Origin: Actinophytocola glycyrrhizae
GTDB lineage: Bacteria; Actinomycetota; Actinomycetes; Mycobacteriales; Pseudonocardiaceae
Reading direction: 5' to 3'
Assembly (NCBI RefSeq): GCF_042653545.1
Contig: NZ_JBHSIS010000006.1
Coordinates: 992,001 to 1,056,000, forward strand
Length of the DNA stretch: 64,000 nt
The position numbers and the translations under genes were made by a program. Positions 8,870 through 16,628 of this stretch are shown piece after piece. The notes beneath the pieces were generated by a model that worked only from the letters and a program-made list of their open reading frames with translations, was not told where the DNA came from and did no database searches. Every line of letters begins with the position of its first letter. Position 1 is the stretch's first letter.

Positions 8870-9723
8870 GGCAGGAACTCCAGGATCCGGGCGTTGACCA
8901 GTGCCGGTGACTCACCCGCGATGGCGTGGGTCGCCGATGGCCACAGCTCCACCCGCGCGTCGGGCAGCAGCGCCTCGGCACGGGCGGCGGCCCGCCTGCC
9001 GTCGTGCATGACGCTGCGGCCCGCGATCAGCGCGAGCACGGGCACCCGGACCGACCGCAGTTGCCCGTCGGTGAACGGTGCCGGGACCGGCAGCGTGATC
9101 CGGAAGGTCCGCATGCCCTCGTCGATGATCGTGGCGACCGGGTCGTCGGCGGGCACTTCCGCGCCACCCGCGGTCCAGCGCAGGAACGACGGCCGGGCCC
9201 AGCGGCGGATGCCCGGGATGAGCGTGAGCGTCGTGCGCACGAGCAGTGGGAGCGGGAACCCGGCGAACGTCCGCACCGGGTCGATCAGCGTGACCGACGC
9301 GAGCCGTGCAGGCGCCCGCACGGCCAGGTTCGCCGCGAGCCAGCCGCCGAACGAGTAGCCGACGAGGTGCACGGCGTCCAGGCCGAGCCCGGCGAGCACG
9401 GCGTCGAGCCACGCTGCCTGGTCGGCGGCGGTGCGGATCGCCGAGGTCTGCTCGCTGCGGCCCGGCTCGCCGATCAGGTCGACGGTCCACACCGGGTGCG
9501 CCGCGGCGAGCGCGGCGAGGTTGGGCTCCCACATGATCGAGGTGCCCGCCCGGCCGGGCAGCAGCACGAGTGGCGCGGGTCCCTGCTCACCGAAGCGGTA
9601 CACCCGAGCGGTGCCGAAGTCCGTGCGGACGTCGTGCTGTCCGGCGGGCGCGGGCAGTGCCGCGAACGCCAGGTCGTAGGCCGCGTCGTACTCGGCGTGG
9701 GCCTGTGGTGAGACGAACCCCAT
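8866..9723 (-). CDS. Alpha/beta-fold hydrolase
   Basis: The 285-residue protein has the alpha/beta hydrolase layout: oxyanion region LVLLPGRAGTSIMWEPN, nucleophile elbow GYSFGG (serine about residue 127), an acid candidate after strand 6, and a catalytic histidine in SATHAIAGE close to the C-terminus. The substrate is unknown; family members are esterases, lipases or related enzymes. The ATG at 9723 has a strong purine-rich ribosome-binding site (GGGGGAGG). The frame is open further upstream, but that part is antisense to the TetR gene. It begins the operon divergent from the TetR regulator, and both promoters face the paired operator at 9742-9797. Confidence 0.9.
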   Translation of the reverse strand: MGFVSPQAHAEYDAAYDLAFAALPAPAGQHDVRTDFGTARVYRFGEQGPAPLVLLPGRAGTSIMWEPNLAALAAAHPVWTVDLIGEPGRSEQTSAIRTAADQAAWLDAVLAGLGLDAVHLVGYSFGGWLAANLAVRAPARLASVTLIDPVRTFAGFPLPLLVRTTLTLIPGIRRWARPSFLRWTAGGAEVPADDPVATIIDEGMRTFRITLPVPAPFTDGQLRSVRVPVLALIAGRSVMHDGRRAAARAEALLPDARVELWPSATHAIAGESPALVNARILEFLP

Positions 9724-9741
9724 CCGGCCTCCCCCTGTTTG

Positions 9742-9797
9742 GCGATACGATCGGATCGTAAAAGACCCGCCGGGTTTTTGCAATCCGGTCGTATTGC
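9742..9797. promoter_or_regulatory. Paired TetR-type operator in divergent promoter
   Basis: Two copies of the 17-base sequence GCRATACGAYCGGATYG lie in opposite orientation, at 9742-9758 on the plus strand and 9781-9797 on the minus strand. The first copy overlaps a perfect 15-base palindrome, TACGATCGGATCGTA (9746-9760). The only candidate regulator is the adjacent TetR gene, so autoregulation and control of the hydrolase operon are likely. Confidence 0.75.
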
Positions 9798-9810
9798 GAA
9801 AGGTGTTCGG

Positions 9811-10368
9811 GTGCCGAAGCGTGTCGACCACGAGGAGCGGCGGCGGCTGATCGCCGCGGCCGTCCGGCGCATCGCCGCCGACCGGGGACTGGAGGCGGTC
9901 AGCCTCGGCGAGGTCGCGGCGGCCGCGGGCATCTCCAAGGGCCTGGTGCAGCACTACTTCCCGACCAAGGACGCGATGCTGCGCCACGCCACCGCGACGC
10001 TGCGGGACCACGTCGAGGACCGGGTGACCACGGACCTGCGGGACACCGTCGTCGCCCTGCTCCCGCTCGACGACGCGAGCCGGGACCAGGCGCTGGTGGC
10101 GAACGCGTTCCTGATGCGCGCGCTCAAGGACGACGAGATCGCCGAGCGGTTCCGCACCGGGCACGCGCAGCTGTGCGCGGCGGTGGCCGCGATGGTCGCC
10201 GCCGCGCAGGCCGACGGGACGCTCTCGGCCGGTCTCGACCCGGCCAGGGAGGCGGACCTGCTGCTGGCGGTCGTCGCCGGTCTCGGCGACGCCGTGCTGC
10301 TCGGCCACCGCTCCCCGCAGGAGGCCATCGCGCTGGTCGACCACCACCTGTCCCGCCTGGAGGCCTGA
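9811..10368 (+). CDS. TetR/AcrR family regulator
   Basis: The 185-residue protein has a canonical N-terminal TetR helix-turn-helix: RRRLIAAAVRRIAADRGLEAVSLGEVAAAAGISKGLVQHYFPTK in residues about 9-52, where the recognition helix is GISKGLVQHYF. The rest is a helical ligand-binding domain of unknown specificity. The GTG at 9811 gives the normal family N-terminus; the open frame upstream runs through the operator region. It is transcribed away from the hydrolase/VC0807/SdpI-like operon and is the probable repressor acting on the operator pair between them. Confidence 0.9.
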   Translation: MPKRVDHEERRRLIAAAVRRIAADRGLEAVSLGEVAAAAGISKGLVQHYFPTKDAMLRHATATLRDHVEDRVTTDLRDTVVALLPLDDASRDQALVANAFLMRALKDDEIAERFRTGHAQLCAAVAAMVAAAQADGTLSAGLDPAREADLLLAVVAGLGDAVLLGHRSPQEAIALVDHHLSRLEA

Positions 10369-10391
10369 CAAATCGGGGTTGGCCACCGCGA

Positions 10392-10397
10392 TAGACT
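10392..10397 (+). promoter_or_regulatory. -10 element of leuS leader promoter
   Basis: TAGACT lies six bases before the ATG of the leader peptide, which would place transcription start at or near that ATG, giving a leaderless leader peptide. The best -35 candidate, CTGACA at 10365-10370, is 21 bases away, so the -35 assignment is weak. Confidence 0.5.
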
Positions 10398-10403
10398 GGT
10401 GGT

Positions 10404-10442
10404 ATGCGCGCCGGACGCCTGCTCCTTAGCCGGCCGCGCTGA
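10404..10442 (+). CDS. Leucine-rich attenuator leader peptide of leuS
   Basis: This is a 12-residue open reading frame, MRAGRLLLSRPR, with three consecutive leucine codons (CTG CTC CTT, 10419-10427). It stops 23 bases before the 5' arm of a strong intrinsic terminator that precedes leuS. This arrangement is the signature of ribosome-mediated transcription attenuation: when charged tRNA-Leu is scarce the ribosome stalls on the leucine codons and the downstream RNA folds differently. A segment that starts in the last leucine codon (10426-10432) is complementary to 10461-10467, which touches the terminator arm. No ribosome-binding site precedes the ATG, consistent with leaderless translation. 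Confidence 0.75.
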   Translation: MRAGRLLLSRPR

Positions 10443-10465
10443 CCGTCTCGGAGGTCGGTGCGGCT

Positions 10466-10498
10466 AACCCCTCATGCCCTGCGGCAGAGGGGTTTTTT
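10466..10498 (+). terminator. Attenuator terminator before leuS
   Basis: AACCCCTC (10466-10473) pairs with GAGGGGTT (10487-10494). The stem continues after a one-base bulge as TGCC/GGCA, and a run of six T residues (10493-10498) follows. It sits 37 bases upstream of the leuS ATG. Confidence 0.88.
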
Positions 10499-10535
10499 GT
10501 GTTCCGGAGCAGAGCAACCAGGGAAGGACCCCACG

Positions 10536-13382
10536 ATGAGTGACCACGCCGCCGCCTCACCGGCTGGTTCGGAGGCAGTGCCCGGACACCGCTACACGGC
10601 CGCGCTGGCCAGTTCCATCGAGCTGCGGTGGCAGGAGCACTGGGAGGAGCACGGGACCTTCGAGGCCCCGAACCCGGTCGGCCCGCTGAAGGGTGACGTG
10701 CCAGAGGACAAGCTGTTCGTGCAGGACATGTTCCCGTACCCGTCGGGTGCGGGCCTGCACGTCGGCCACCCGCTGGGCTTCATCGGCACCGACGTCTTCG
10801 CGCGCTACCACCGCATGACCGGCCGCAACGTCCTGCACACCATGGGCTTCGACGCGTTCGGCCTGCCCGCCGAGCAGTACGCGGTGCAGACCGGGCAGCA
10901 CCCGCGCAAGACGACGGAAGAGAACGTCACCCGCTACCTGAAGCAGATCCGCAGGCTGGGCCTGGGTCACGACGAGCGCCGCCGCGTCAACACGACCGAC
11001 CTGTCGTACTACCGCTGGACGCAGTGGATCTTCCTGCAGATCTTCAACTCCTGGTACGACGAGCAGCAGGACAGGGCCCGGCCGATCAGCGAGCTGGAGG
11101 CCGAGTACGCCGAGGGCACCCGTACCCCCGTGGACGGTCGCCCGTGGGCCGAGCTGACCAGGGTCGAGCAGCGCAGGACCATCGACGCGCACCGGCTGGT
11201 GTACCTGTCGGACGCGCCGGTCAACTGGTGCCCCGGCCTGGGCACGGTGGTGGCGAACGAGGAGGTCACCGCCGACGGCCGCAGCGAGCGCGGCAACTTC
11301 CCCGTGTTCCGCAAGAACCTGCGCCAGTGGATGATGCGGATCACCGCGTACGCCGACCGGCTGGTCGACGACCTGGACCTGCTGGAGTGGCCAGAACAGG
11401 TCAAGTCCATGCAGCGCAACTGGATCGGCCGCTCGAAGGGCGCGCACATCCGCTTCCCGGTGACCGATGACGTCATCGAGGTCTTCACCACCCGCCCCGA
11501 CACCGTGTTCGGCGCGACGTACATGGTGCTGGCGCCCGAGCACCACCTGGTGGACCGGATCGTGCCGGACGCCTGGCCGGCCGGCACCGACGAGCGGTGG
11601 ACCGGCGGCCACGCGACGCCGAAGGAGGCCGTCGCCGCGTACCGGCGCGCCGCGTCGCAGAAGTCCGACCTGGACCGGCAGGAGAACAAGGAGAAGACCG
11701 GTGTGTTCGTGGGCGTGTTCGCCACGAACCCGGTCAACGAGGCCAGCGTCCCGGTGTTCATCGCCGACTACGTGCTGATGGGCTACGGCACCGGCGCGAT
11801 CATGGCGGTGCCCGGCCAGGACCAGCGCGACTGGGACTTCGCGACGGCGTTCGGCCTGCCGATCATCCGCACGGTCCAGCCTGCGGAGGGCTTCGACGGC
11901 GAGGCGTTCACCGGCGATGGGCCCGCGATCAACTCGGGGTTCCTGGACGGCCTGGACATCGACGAGGCCAAGAAGACGATCACCACGTGGCTGGAGCAGA
12001 ACGGCCACGGCGAGGGCCGGTTGCAGTACAAGCTGCGCGACTGGCTGTTCGCGCGGCAGCGCTACTGGGGCGAGCCGTTCCCCATCGTGTACGACTCCGA
12101 CGGTCTGCCGCGCGCGCTGCCGGAGAGCATGCTGCCGGTCGAGCTGCCCGAGGTCGACGACTACTCGCCGAGGACGTTCGACCCGGAGGACGCCGACTCC
12201 GAGCCCTCGCCGCCGCTGTCGCGGGCCGCGGACTGGATCGACGTGGAGCTGGACCTGGGCGACGGGGTCAGGACGTACCGCCGCGACGCGAACGTGATGC
12301 CGCAGTGGGCGGGTTCGTGCTGGTACCAGCTGCGCTACGTGGACCCGACCGATTCCGAACGGTTCTGCGAGCCGGAGAACGAGCGCTACTGGCTGGGGCC
12401 GCAGCCACAGGTCCACGGCCAGGACGACCCGGGTGGTGTCGACCTGTACATCGGCGGCATCGAGCACGCCGTGCTGCACCTGCTGTACTCGCGGTTCTGG
12501 CAGAAGGTGCTGTACGACCTGGGCCACGTGTCGGCGAAGGAGCCCTACCGCCGCCTGTTCAACCAGGGCTACATCCAGGCCTACGCCTACACCGACGCGC
12601 GCGGCGTCTACGTGCCCGCGGAGGAGGTCGTCGAGCGCGACGGCAGGTACTTCTGGAACGACCAGGAGGTCAGGCAGGAGTACGGGAAGATGGGCAAGAG
12701 CCTGAAGAACGTCGTCACGCCGGACGAGATGTGCGAACGGTACGGCGCGGACACGTTCCGGTTCTACGAGATGGCCATGGGCCCCATGGACGTCTCCCGC
12801 CCGTGGGCCACCAAGGACGTCGTCGGCGCACAGCGTTTCCTGCAGCGCATGTGGCGCAACGTCGTCGACGAGAACACCGGCGAACCGCACGTCAGTGACG
12901 AACAGCCGAACGAGGCGACACTGCGCGCCCTGCACAAGGCGATCGACGGTGTGCACGCCGACTACGCGAACATGCGCTTCAACACCGCGGGCGCGAAGCT
13001 GATCGAGCTGAACAACCACGTGACCAAGACCTACGGCAGCAAGCCGGCGCCGAGGTCGGTCGTGGAGCCGATGGTGCAGATGCTGGCCCCGATGTGCCCG
13101 CACATCGCGGAGGAGATGTGGGCGGTCCTGGGCCACGATGGCTCCCTGGCACACGGCCCGTTCCCGGTCGCGGACGAGAAGTACCTGGTGGAGGACACGG
13201 TCGAGTACCCGATCCAGGTCAACGGCAAGGTCCGCGCCCGCATCACGGTCGCGGCCTCGGCCACCCAGGACGAGGTGAAGGCCGCCGCACTGGCCGAGGA
13301 GAAGGTGGCGACCCTGATCACCGGCGGCGAACCCCGCAAGGTGATCGTGGTCCCCGGCCGCCTGGTCAACGTGGTCGTCTAG
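10536..13382 (+). CDS. leuS: Leucyl-tRNA synthetase
   Basis: This class Ia synthetase charges tRNA-Leu. The 948-residue protein has the nucleotide-binding motif PYPSGAGLHVGH (HVGH at about residue 75), a large inserted editing domain, the second catalytic motif as KMGKS (about residue 716-720), an anticodon-binding helical domain and a C-terminal domain ending in VNGKVRARITV. The ATG at 10536 has GGAAGG nine bases upstream. Expression is probably controlled by the leucine leader peptide and terminator just upstream. Its place near the MFS/yqgE pair matches mycobacterial synteny (Rv0037c-Rv0041). Confidence 0.98.
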   Translation: MSDHAAASPAGSEAVPGHRYTAALASSIELRWQEHWEEHGTFEAPNPVGPLKGDVPEDKLFVQDMFPYPSGAGLHVGHPLGFIGTDVFARYHRMTGRNVLHTMGFDAFGLPAEQYAVQTGQHPRKTTEENVTRYLKQIRRLGLGHDERRRVNTTDLSYYRWTQWIFLQIFNSWYDEQQDRARPISELEAEYAEGTRTPVDGRPWAELTRVEQRRTIDAHRLVYLSDAPVNWCPGLGTVVANEEVTADGRSERGNFPVFRKNLRQWMMRITAYADRLVDDLDLLEWPEQVKSMQRNWIGRSKGAHIRFPVTDDVIEVFTTRPDTVFGATYMVLAPEHHLVDRIVPDAWPAGTDERWTGGHATPKEAVAAYRRAASQKSDLDRQENKEKTGVFVGVFATNPVNEASVPVFIADYVLMGYGTGAIMAVPGQDQRDWDFATAFGLPIIRTVQPAEGFDGEAFTGDGPAINSGFLDGLDIDEAKKTITTWLEQNGHGEGRLQYKLRDWLFARQRYWGEPFPIVYDSDGLPRALPESMLPVELPEVDDYSPRTFDPEDADSEPSPPLSRAADWIDVELDLGDGVRTYRRDANVMPQWAGSCWYQLRYVDPTDSERFCEPENERYWLGPQPQVHGQDDPGGVDLYIGGIEHAVLHLLYSRFWQKVLYDLGHVSAKEPYRRLFNQGYIQAYAYTDARGVYVPAEEVVERDGRYFWNDQEVRQEYGKMGKSLKNVVTPDEMCERYGADTFRFYEMAMGPMDVSRPWATKDVVGAQRFLQRMWRNVVDENTGEPHVSDEQPNEATLRALHKAIDGVHADYANMRFNTAGAKLIELNNHVTKTYGSKPAPRSVVEPMVQMLAPMCPHIAEEMWAVLGHDGSLAHGPFPVADEKYLVEDTVEYPIQVNGKVRARITVAASATQDEVKAAALAEEKVATLITGGEPRKVIVVPGRLVNVVV

Positions 13383-13413
13383 CCAGGCCGACGCTTTCGC
13401 GACCAGGTGGTTC

Positions 13414-13784
13414 GTCCTCGCCGGACGGGCAGGTCCCGGGGGCGGCGGGGCAGTCCGGCTTTGGTGCCCTGAAAGGCGCGTTCAGGACGCTCAGCGCCCT
13501 GAACGGCCCATTCAGGGCAGGGCAGTGTGAACAGCGGCTCCCCTTGCGGGGTGCGCGGGCTCGGTGCCCCGAACGACGCATTCGAGACACCGGCTCTGCC
13601 CTGAACGCGCCGTTCGCAGCACCAAAGCCAGGGCGCGTAGCAAGCCCGGCACAAGCAAAGCCCCGCGAAGCGGGTCCGCGCCTACGCACCCCAACGGTGG
13701 CGCAAGCCCACGGCAGGCAGACCCGCCCGAAACGCAGCCAAACAGCCCTCCGCCACCCCGGAGACCTGCCCGTTCGGCGAGGAC
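13414..13784. repeat. 371-bp inverted-repeat (MITE-like) element
   Basis: The 22-base ends, 13414-13435 and 13763-13784, are inverted copies with one mismatch. Further in, CTTTGGTGCC at about 13460 is mirrored by the GGCACCAAAG-like sequence near 13618-13628. Parts of the right half recur in the opposite orientation at 58711-59000. No transposase is encoded. Confidence 0.7.
13467..13620. repeat. Palindromic 30-nt-period repeats, locus 1
   Basis: Units CCCTGAA...TTCAGGG start at 13467 and 13497, exactly 30 bases apart, joined by a CGCTCAGCG linker. Two degenerate units lie near 13567 and 13598. The same unit and linker occur at 36.6 and 59.0 kb. Confidence 0.75.
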
Positions 13785-13813
13785 AAACCCCGACGCCAAC
13801 TTCACGGAAGCAT

Positions 13814-14083
13814 CTAGCCCGCGGCGCTGGAGTTCTTCGCGAACGCCGTCCGCAGCAGTTGCGCGCCCTCGTCGGCGAGGTCGCGCAACTGCTCGAGGCT
13901 GGCGACGTCGAAGAACTCCAGCGCGAGTCGCTCGGTGCCGAACATGAGGGTGACACCCAGGTCGTCCGGCGAGCGCATGTACAGGGTGAGCGCTACGTTG
14001 GCGTTCACGCCCGCGTTCGTGTACACCGACACCTCGTCGCGGCCCTGACCTGCGGAGACCCTGATCGGGCTGGCTTGGTTCAT
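13814..14083 (-). CDS. Small protein of an XRE/DUF397 locus
   Basis: This 89-residue protein is not confidently assigned to a named family. It has no membrane segment or signal peptide; the middle reads as beta strands (SVYTNAGVNANVALTLYM, VTLMFGTERLALEFF) followed by an amphipathic helix (ASLEQLRDLADEGAQLL). It is divergent from the XRE/DUF5753 regulator and DUF397 genes, an arrangement common in actinomycetes, so it may belong to the same system. An ATG at 14113 in the same frame would add ten residues. Neither start has a clear ribosome-binding site. Confidence 0.7.
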   Translation of the reverse strand: MNQASPIRVSAGQGRDEVSVYTNAGVNANVALTLYMRSPDDLGVTLMFGTERLALEFFDVASLEQLRDLADEGAQLLRTAFAKNSSAAG

Positions 14084-14090
14084 GTGAGGT

Positions 14091-14114
14091 AACGTACATG
14101 GTGGAACGTTCATG
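14091..14114. promoter_or_regulatory. Direct repeats in divergent XRE promoter
   Basis: AACGTACATG (14091-14100) and AACGTTCATG (14105-14114) are repeated with 14-base spacing between the divergent small gene and the XRE regulator. They are candidate operator half-sites for that regulator. Confidence 0.45.
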
Positions 14115-14158
14115 AGCACAGTTCCGATCGGGTGAAACGCGCCGAAGGAGACCTCTCG

Positions 14159-15016
14159 ATGACCACTGAGCCCGGTCCGGCGACCAGACGGCGGCAGCTC
14201 GGCCGTCAGCTGCGCGAGCTTCGCCTCGCCGCCGGGATCAGGACGATGGCGGCGGCGGCCACGCGGTCCGGGCTGAGCCGCGCGACCATCAGCCGGATCG
14301 AGAGCGCCAAGCAGACGATCCTGCCGCGCACCGTCCGCCTGCTGTGCCAGACCTACGGCATCGGCGCCCCGCTGATCGACCACCTCGCCAAGCTGGCGGC
14401 GGAGTCCGAGGATCGCGGCTGGCTGCTCGCCTACAGCGACACCATGCCCAACTGGTTCGAGCGATTCGTCGGCGAAGAAGCCGAGGCGACGGAGATCTGG
14501 ACGTACGAAGCGGAGTTCGTGCCCGGCTTGCTCCAGACCGCCGACTACTGCCGGGCGGTGTCTGCTGTCAGCAGCCCGGATGTCGTCGATGAGGAAGTCG
14601 ACCGCCGAGTCGACTTCCGGCTGGCAAGGCAGAAGCTTCTCGAACGTGCCACGCCGCCACAACTGCGTGTCGTGGTGAACGAGGCGGTGTTGCGCCGACA
14701 CGTCGGCGAGACCGCCGTGATGCGTGAGCAACTGCGCCACCTCGGCGAGATGGCGAAACGGCCGAACATCACCGTGCAGGTGCTGCCGTTCAGCGCTGGC
14801 GCCCACCCGGCGATGACCAGTTCGTTCACCATGCTGCACTTCCCGGCCGACGGCGGAGAGCCGACGATCCTCGTAGAGGTCGACTCCGGTGCCCTCTACC
14901 CCGATCGACCGGCGGACTTCGAGCGCTACACCTGGATGTTCGGCCGGTTACGTGACCTCGCGCTCTCGCCAGCCGAGTCGATGGCCCTCGTCAGTAGGGT
15001 GATGGAGGAGCTGTGA
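14159..15016 (+). CDS. XRE-family regulator with DUF5753 domain (Scr1-like)
   Basis: The 285-residue protein starts with an XRE helix-turn-helix (LGRQLRELRLAAGIRTMAAAATRSGLSRATISRIESAKQ, about residues 11-50). It is followed by the DUF5753 region with its usual landmarks: EAEFVPGLLQTADYCRAV, RQKLLERATPPQLRVVVNEAVLRR and VQVLPFSAGAHPAM. Such proteins are abundant in Streptomyces and relatives and nearly always precede a DUF397 gene; some pairs are proposed to act like toxin-antitoxin or signalling modules. The ATG at 14159 has AAGGAG eight bases upstream and is preferred over the GTG at 14132. Confidence 0.92.
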   Translation: MTTEPGPATRRRQLGRQLRELRLAAGIRTMAAAATRSGLSRATISRIESAKQTILPRTVRLLCQTYGIGAPLIDHLAKLAAESEDRGWLLAYSDTMPNWFERFVGEEAEATEIWTYEAEFVPGLLQTADYCRAVSAVSSPDVVDEEVDRRVDFRLARQKLLERATPPQLRVVVNEAVLRRHVGETAVMREQLRHLGEMAKRPNITVQVLPFSAGAHPAMTSSFTMLHFPADGGEPTILVEVDSGALYPDRPADFERYTWMFGRLRDLALSPAESMALVSRVMEEL

Positions 15017-15032
15017 CCTCGGGCTGACGAAG

Positions 15033-15218
15033 GTGGTGTGGGACGTGACCCCGTTACGGTGGCGCAAGTCCAGTCGTTCGAGCGGGCAGGGCGGCAACTG
15101 TGTCGAACTCGCTCACGTCGGGGCGGTGCGGGACAGCAAGAACCCGGCCGGGCCCGCCCTCCGCGTCGACCTGTGCGGTCTCCTGGTCAGCGTGAAGGCC
15201 GGGACCTTCGACCGCTGA
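15033..15218 (+). CDS. DUF397 protein
   Basis: This is a short protein of about 61 residues with the complete DUF397 signature: W-x-KSSRS, a GGNCVELA segment, VRDSKNPAGPAL and a terminal phenylalanine (TFDR). It lies 16 bases after the XRE/DUF5753 gene, the standard partnership. DUF397 proteins have no enzymatic features; a small partner or ligand role for the regulator is inferred. Adjacent GTG codons at 15033, 15036 and 15045 are all possible starts. Confidence 0.88.
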   Translation: MVWDVTPLRWRKSSRSSGQGGNCVELAHVGAVRDSKNPAGPALRVDLCGLLVSVKAGTFDR

Positions 15219-15232
15219 GCCGGACCGCGCCA

Positions 15233-15272
15233 CTGGCATCGATCGCTCGGGGGGCTACGCGACCGATGCCAG
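15233..15272. terminator. Strong hairpin after DUF397 gene
   Basis: The arms 15233-15246 and 15259-15272 pair at 13 of 14 positions around a 12-base loop. A second hairpin (GCCCGGC/GCCGGGC, 15282-15300) follows. There is no T-tract, so termination is likely but not certain. Confidence 0.55.
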
Positions 15273-15449
15273 CGGCGCGAAGCCCGGCCGGAGCCGGGCC
15301 CCGACGCTCGGCTTCACTCCGCCGGCGTGGGGCTCTGACAATCTCAGAGACGGGGAACATTGTGGCACCCCGTTGGCCTGCTGCTGACCAATCGTTAGCA
15401 GTTGCGCACGAATCACCGGATGGCGTGTTCGGACGATTGCGAAGAGTGT

Positions 15450-16628
15450 TCACATTGCGGCTCTGGCGGCCTTGAACGCCGCCACCGCGCGCTCGACGTC
15501 CTCGGTCGAGTGAGCCGCGGACATCTGGGTGCGGATGCGGGCCTTGCCGTGGGGCACGACCGGGTACGAGAAACCGATCACGTACACGCCGCGTTCCAGC
15601 AGCAGGTCGGCCATCCGGCCCGCCTCCGCCGCGTCGCCGATCATGACCGGGATGATCGGGTGCTCGCCGGGCAGCAGGTCGAAGCCGGCCTCGGTCATCC
15701 GCGTGCGGAACAGTTCCGTGTTGGCGCGCAGGCGGGCGAGCAGCTCGCCGGAGGACTCCAGCAGGTTCAGCGCCGCCAGCGCGGTCGCCGTGATCGACGG
15801 GGCCAGCGAGTTCGAGAACAGGTACGGGCGCGACCGCTGCCGCAGCATCTCCACGATCTCCGCGCGGCCGGACGTGTAGCCGCCGCTCGCGCCGCCAAGC
15901 GCCTTGCCGAGGGTGCCGGTGACGACGTCCACCCGGTCGGTGACGCCGAACAGCTCCGGGGTGCCGCGGCCGGTCGGGCCGGTGAACCCGACGGCGTGGG
16001 AGTCGTCGACCATCACCAGTGCGTCGTGGCGGTCGGCGAGCGCGCAGATCTCGTCCAGCGGGGCCAGGTAGCCGTCCATGGAGAACACGCCGTCGGTCGC
16101 GATCAGGCGGTGCCGCGCGCCCGACGCCTCCTTCAGCTGTCGCTCCAGGTCGGCCATGTCGCGGTTGCGGTAGCGCAACCGGGACGCCTTGCACAGGCGG
16201 ATGCCGTCGATCACCGACGCGTGGTTCAGCTCGTCGGAGATCACCGCGTCTTCCGGGCCGAGCAGCGTCTCGAACAGGCCCGCGTTCGCGTCGAAGCACG
16301 AGCTGTACAGGATCGTGTCCTCGGTCCCGAGGAACTCCGACAGCTTGGCTTCCAGCTCCTTGTGCGGTTCCTGGGTGCCGCAGATGAACCGCACCGACGC
16401 CATGCCGAAACCCCACCGGTCCAGCGCGTCCTTCGCCGCCGCCACCAGTGTGGGGTGGTCCGCGAGGCCCAGGTAGTTGTTGGCGCAGAAGTTCAGCACC
16501 TCGGCGTCCGTGCCGACCCGCACCGAGGCGTTCTGCGGGGTCGAGATCACCCGTTCCGCCTTGTAGAGCCCCGCCGCGCGGATCTCGTCGAGCTCGGACC
16601 GCAGGTGCTCCCGCATCGCGCCGAACAT
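15450..16628 (-). CDS. kbl: 2-amino-3-ketobutyrate CoA ligase (glycine C-acetyltransferase)
   Basis: The enzyme cleaves 2-amino-3-ketobutyrate with CoA to glycine and acetyl-CoA, the second step of threonine breakdown. The 392-residue protein is an alpha-oxoamine synthase-type PLP enzyme: NFCANNYLGLADHP near the N-terminus, the DDSHAVGFTGPTGRGTPE stretch, and the PLP-binding lysine in TGTLGKALGGASGG. The ATG at 16628 shares a base with the tdh stop (TGATG), so the pair is translationally coupled. The family also includes biotin and haem enzymes, but the adjacent tdh settles the call. Confidence 0.96.
   Translation of the reverse strand: MFGAMREHLRSELDEIRAAGLYKAERVISTPQNASVRVGTDAEVLNFCANNYLGLADHPTLVAAAKDALDRWGFGMASVRFICGTQEPHKELEAKLSEFLGTEDTILYSSCFDANAGLFETLLGPEDAVISDELNHASVIDGIRLCKASRLRYRNRDMADLERQLKEASGARHRLIATDGVFSMDGYLAPLDEICALADRHDALVMVDDSHAVGFTGPTGRGTPELFGVTDRVDVVTGTLGKALGGASGGYTSGRAEIVEMLRQRSRPYLFSNSLAPSITATALAALNLLESSGELLARLRANTELFRTRMTEAGFDLLPGEHPIIPVMIGDAAEAGRMADLLLERGVYVIGFSYPVVPHGKARIRTQMSAAHSTEDVERAVAAFKAARAAM

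Larger units (their letters stand above)
13383..13813. other. Non-coding gap filled by repeat elements
   Basis: This 431-base gap between leuS and a small minus-strand gene has no credible coding region. Nearly all of it is occupied by the inverted-repeat element at 13414-13784. Confidence 0.8.

Noticed and set aside
10557..13154. Long minus-strand frame opposite leuS
   Set aside because: Compositionally a mirror of leuS with no domain features.
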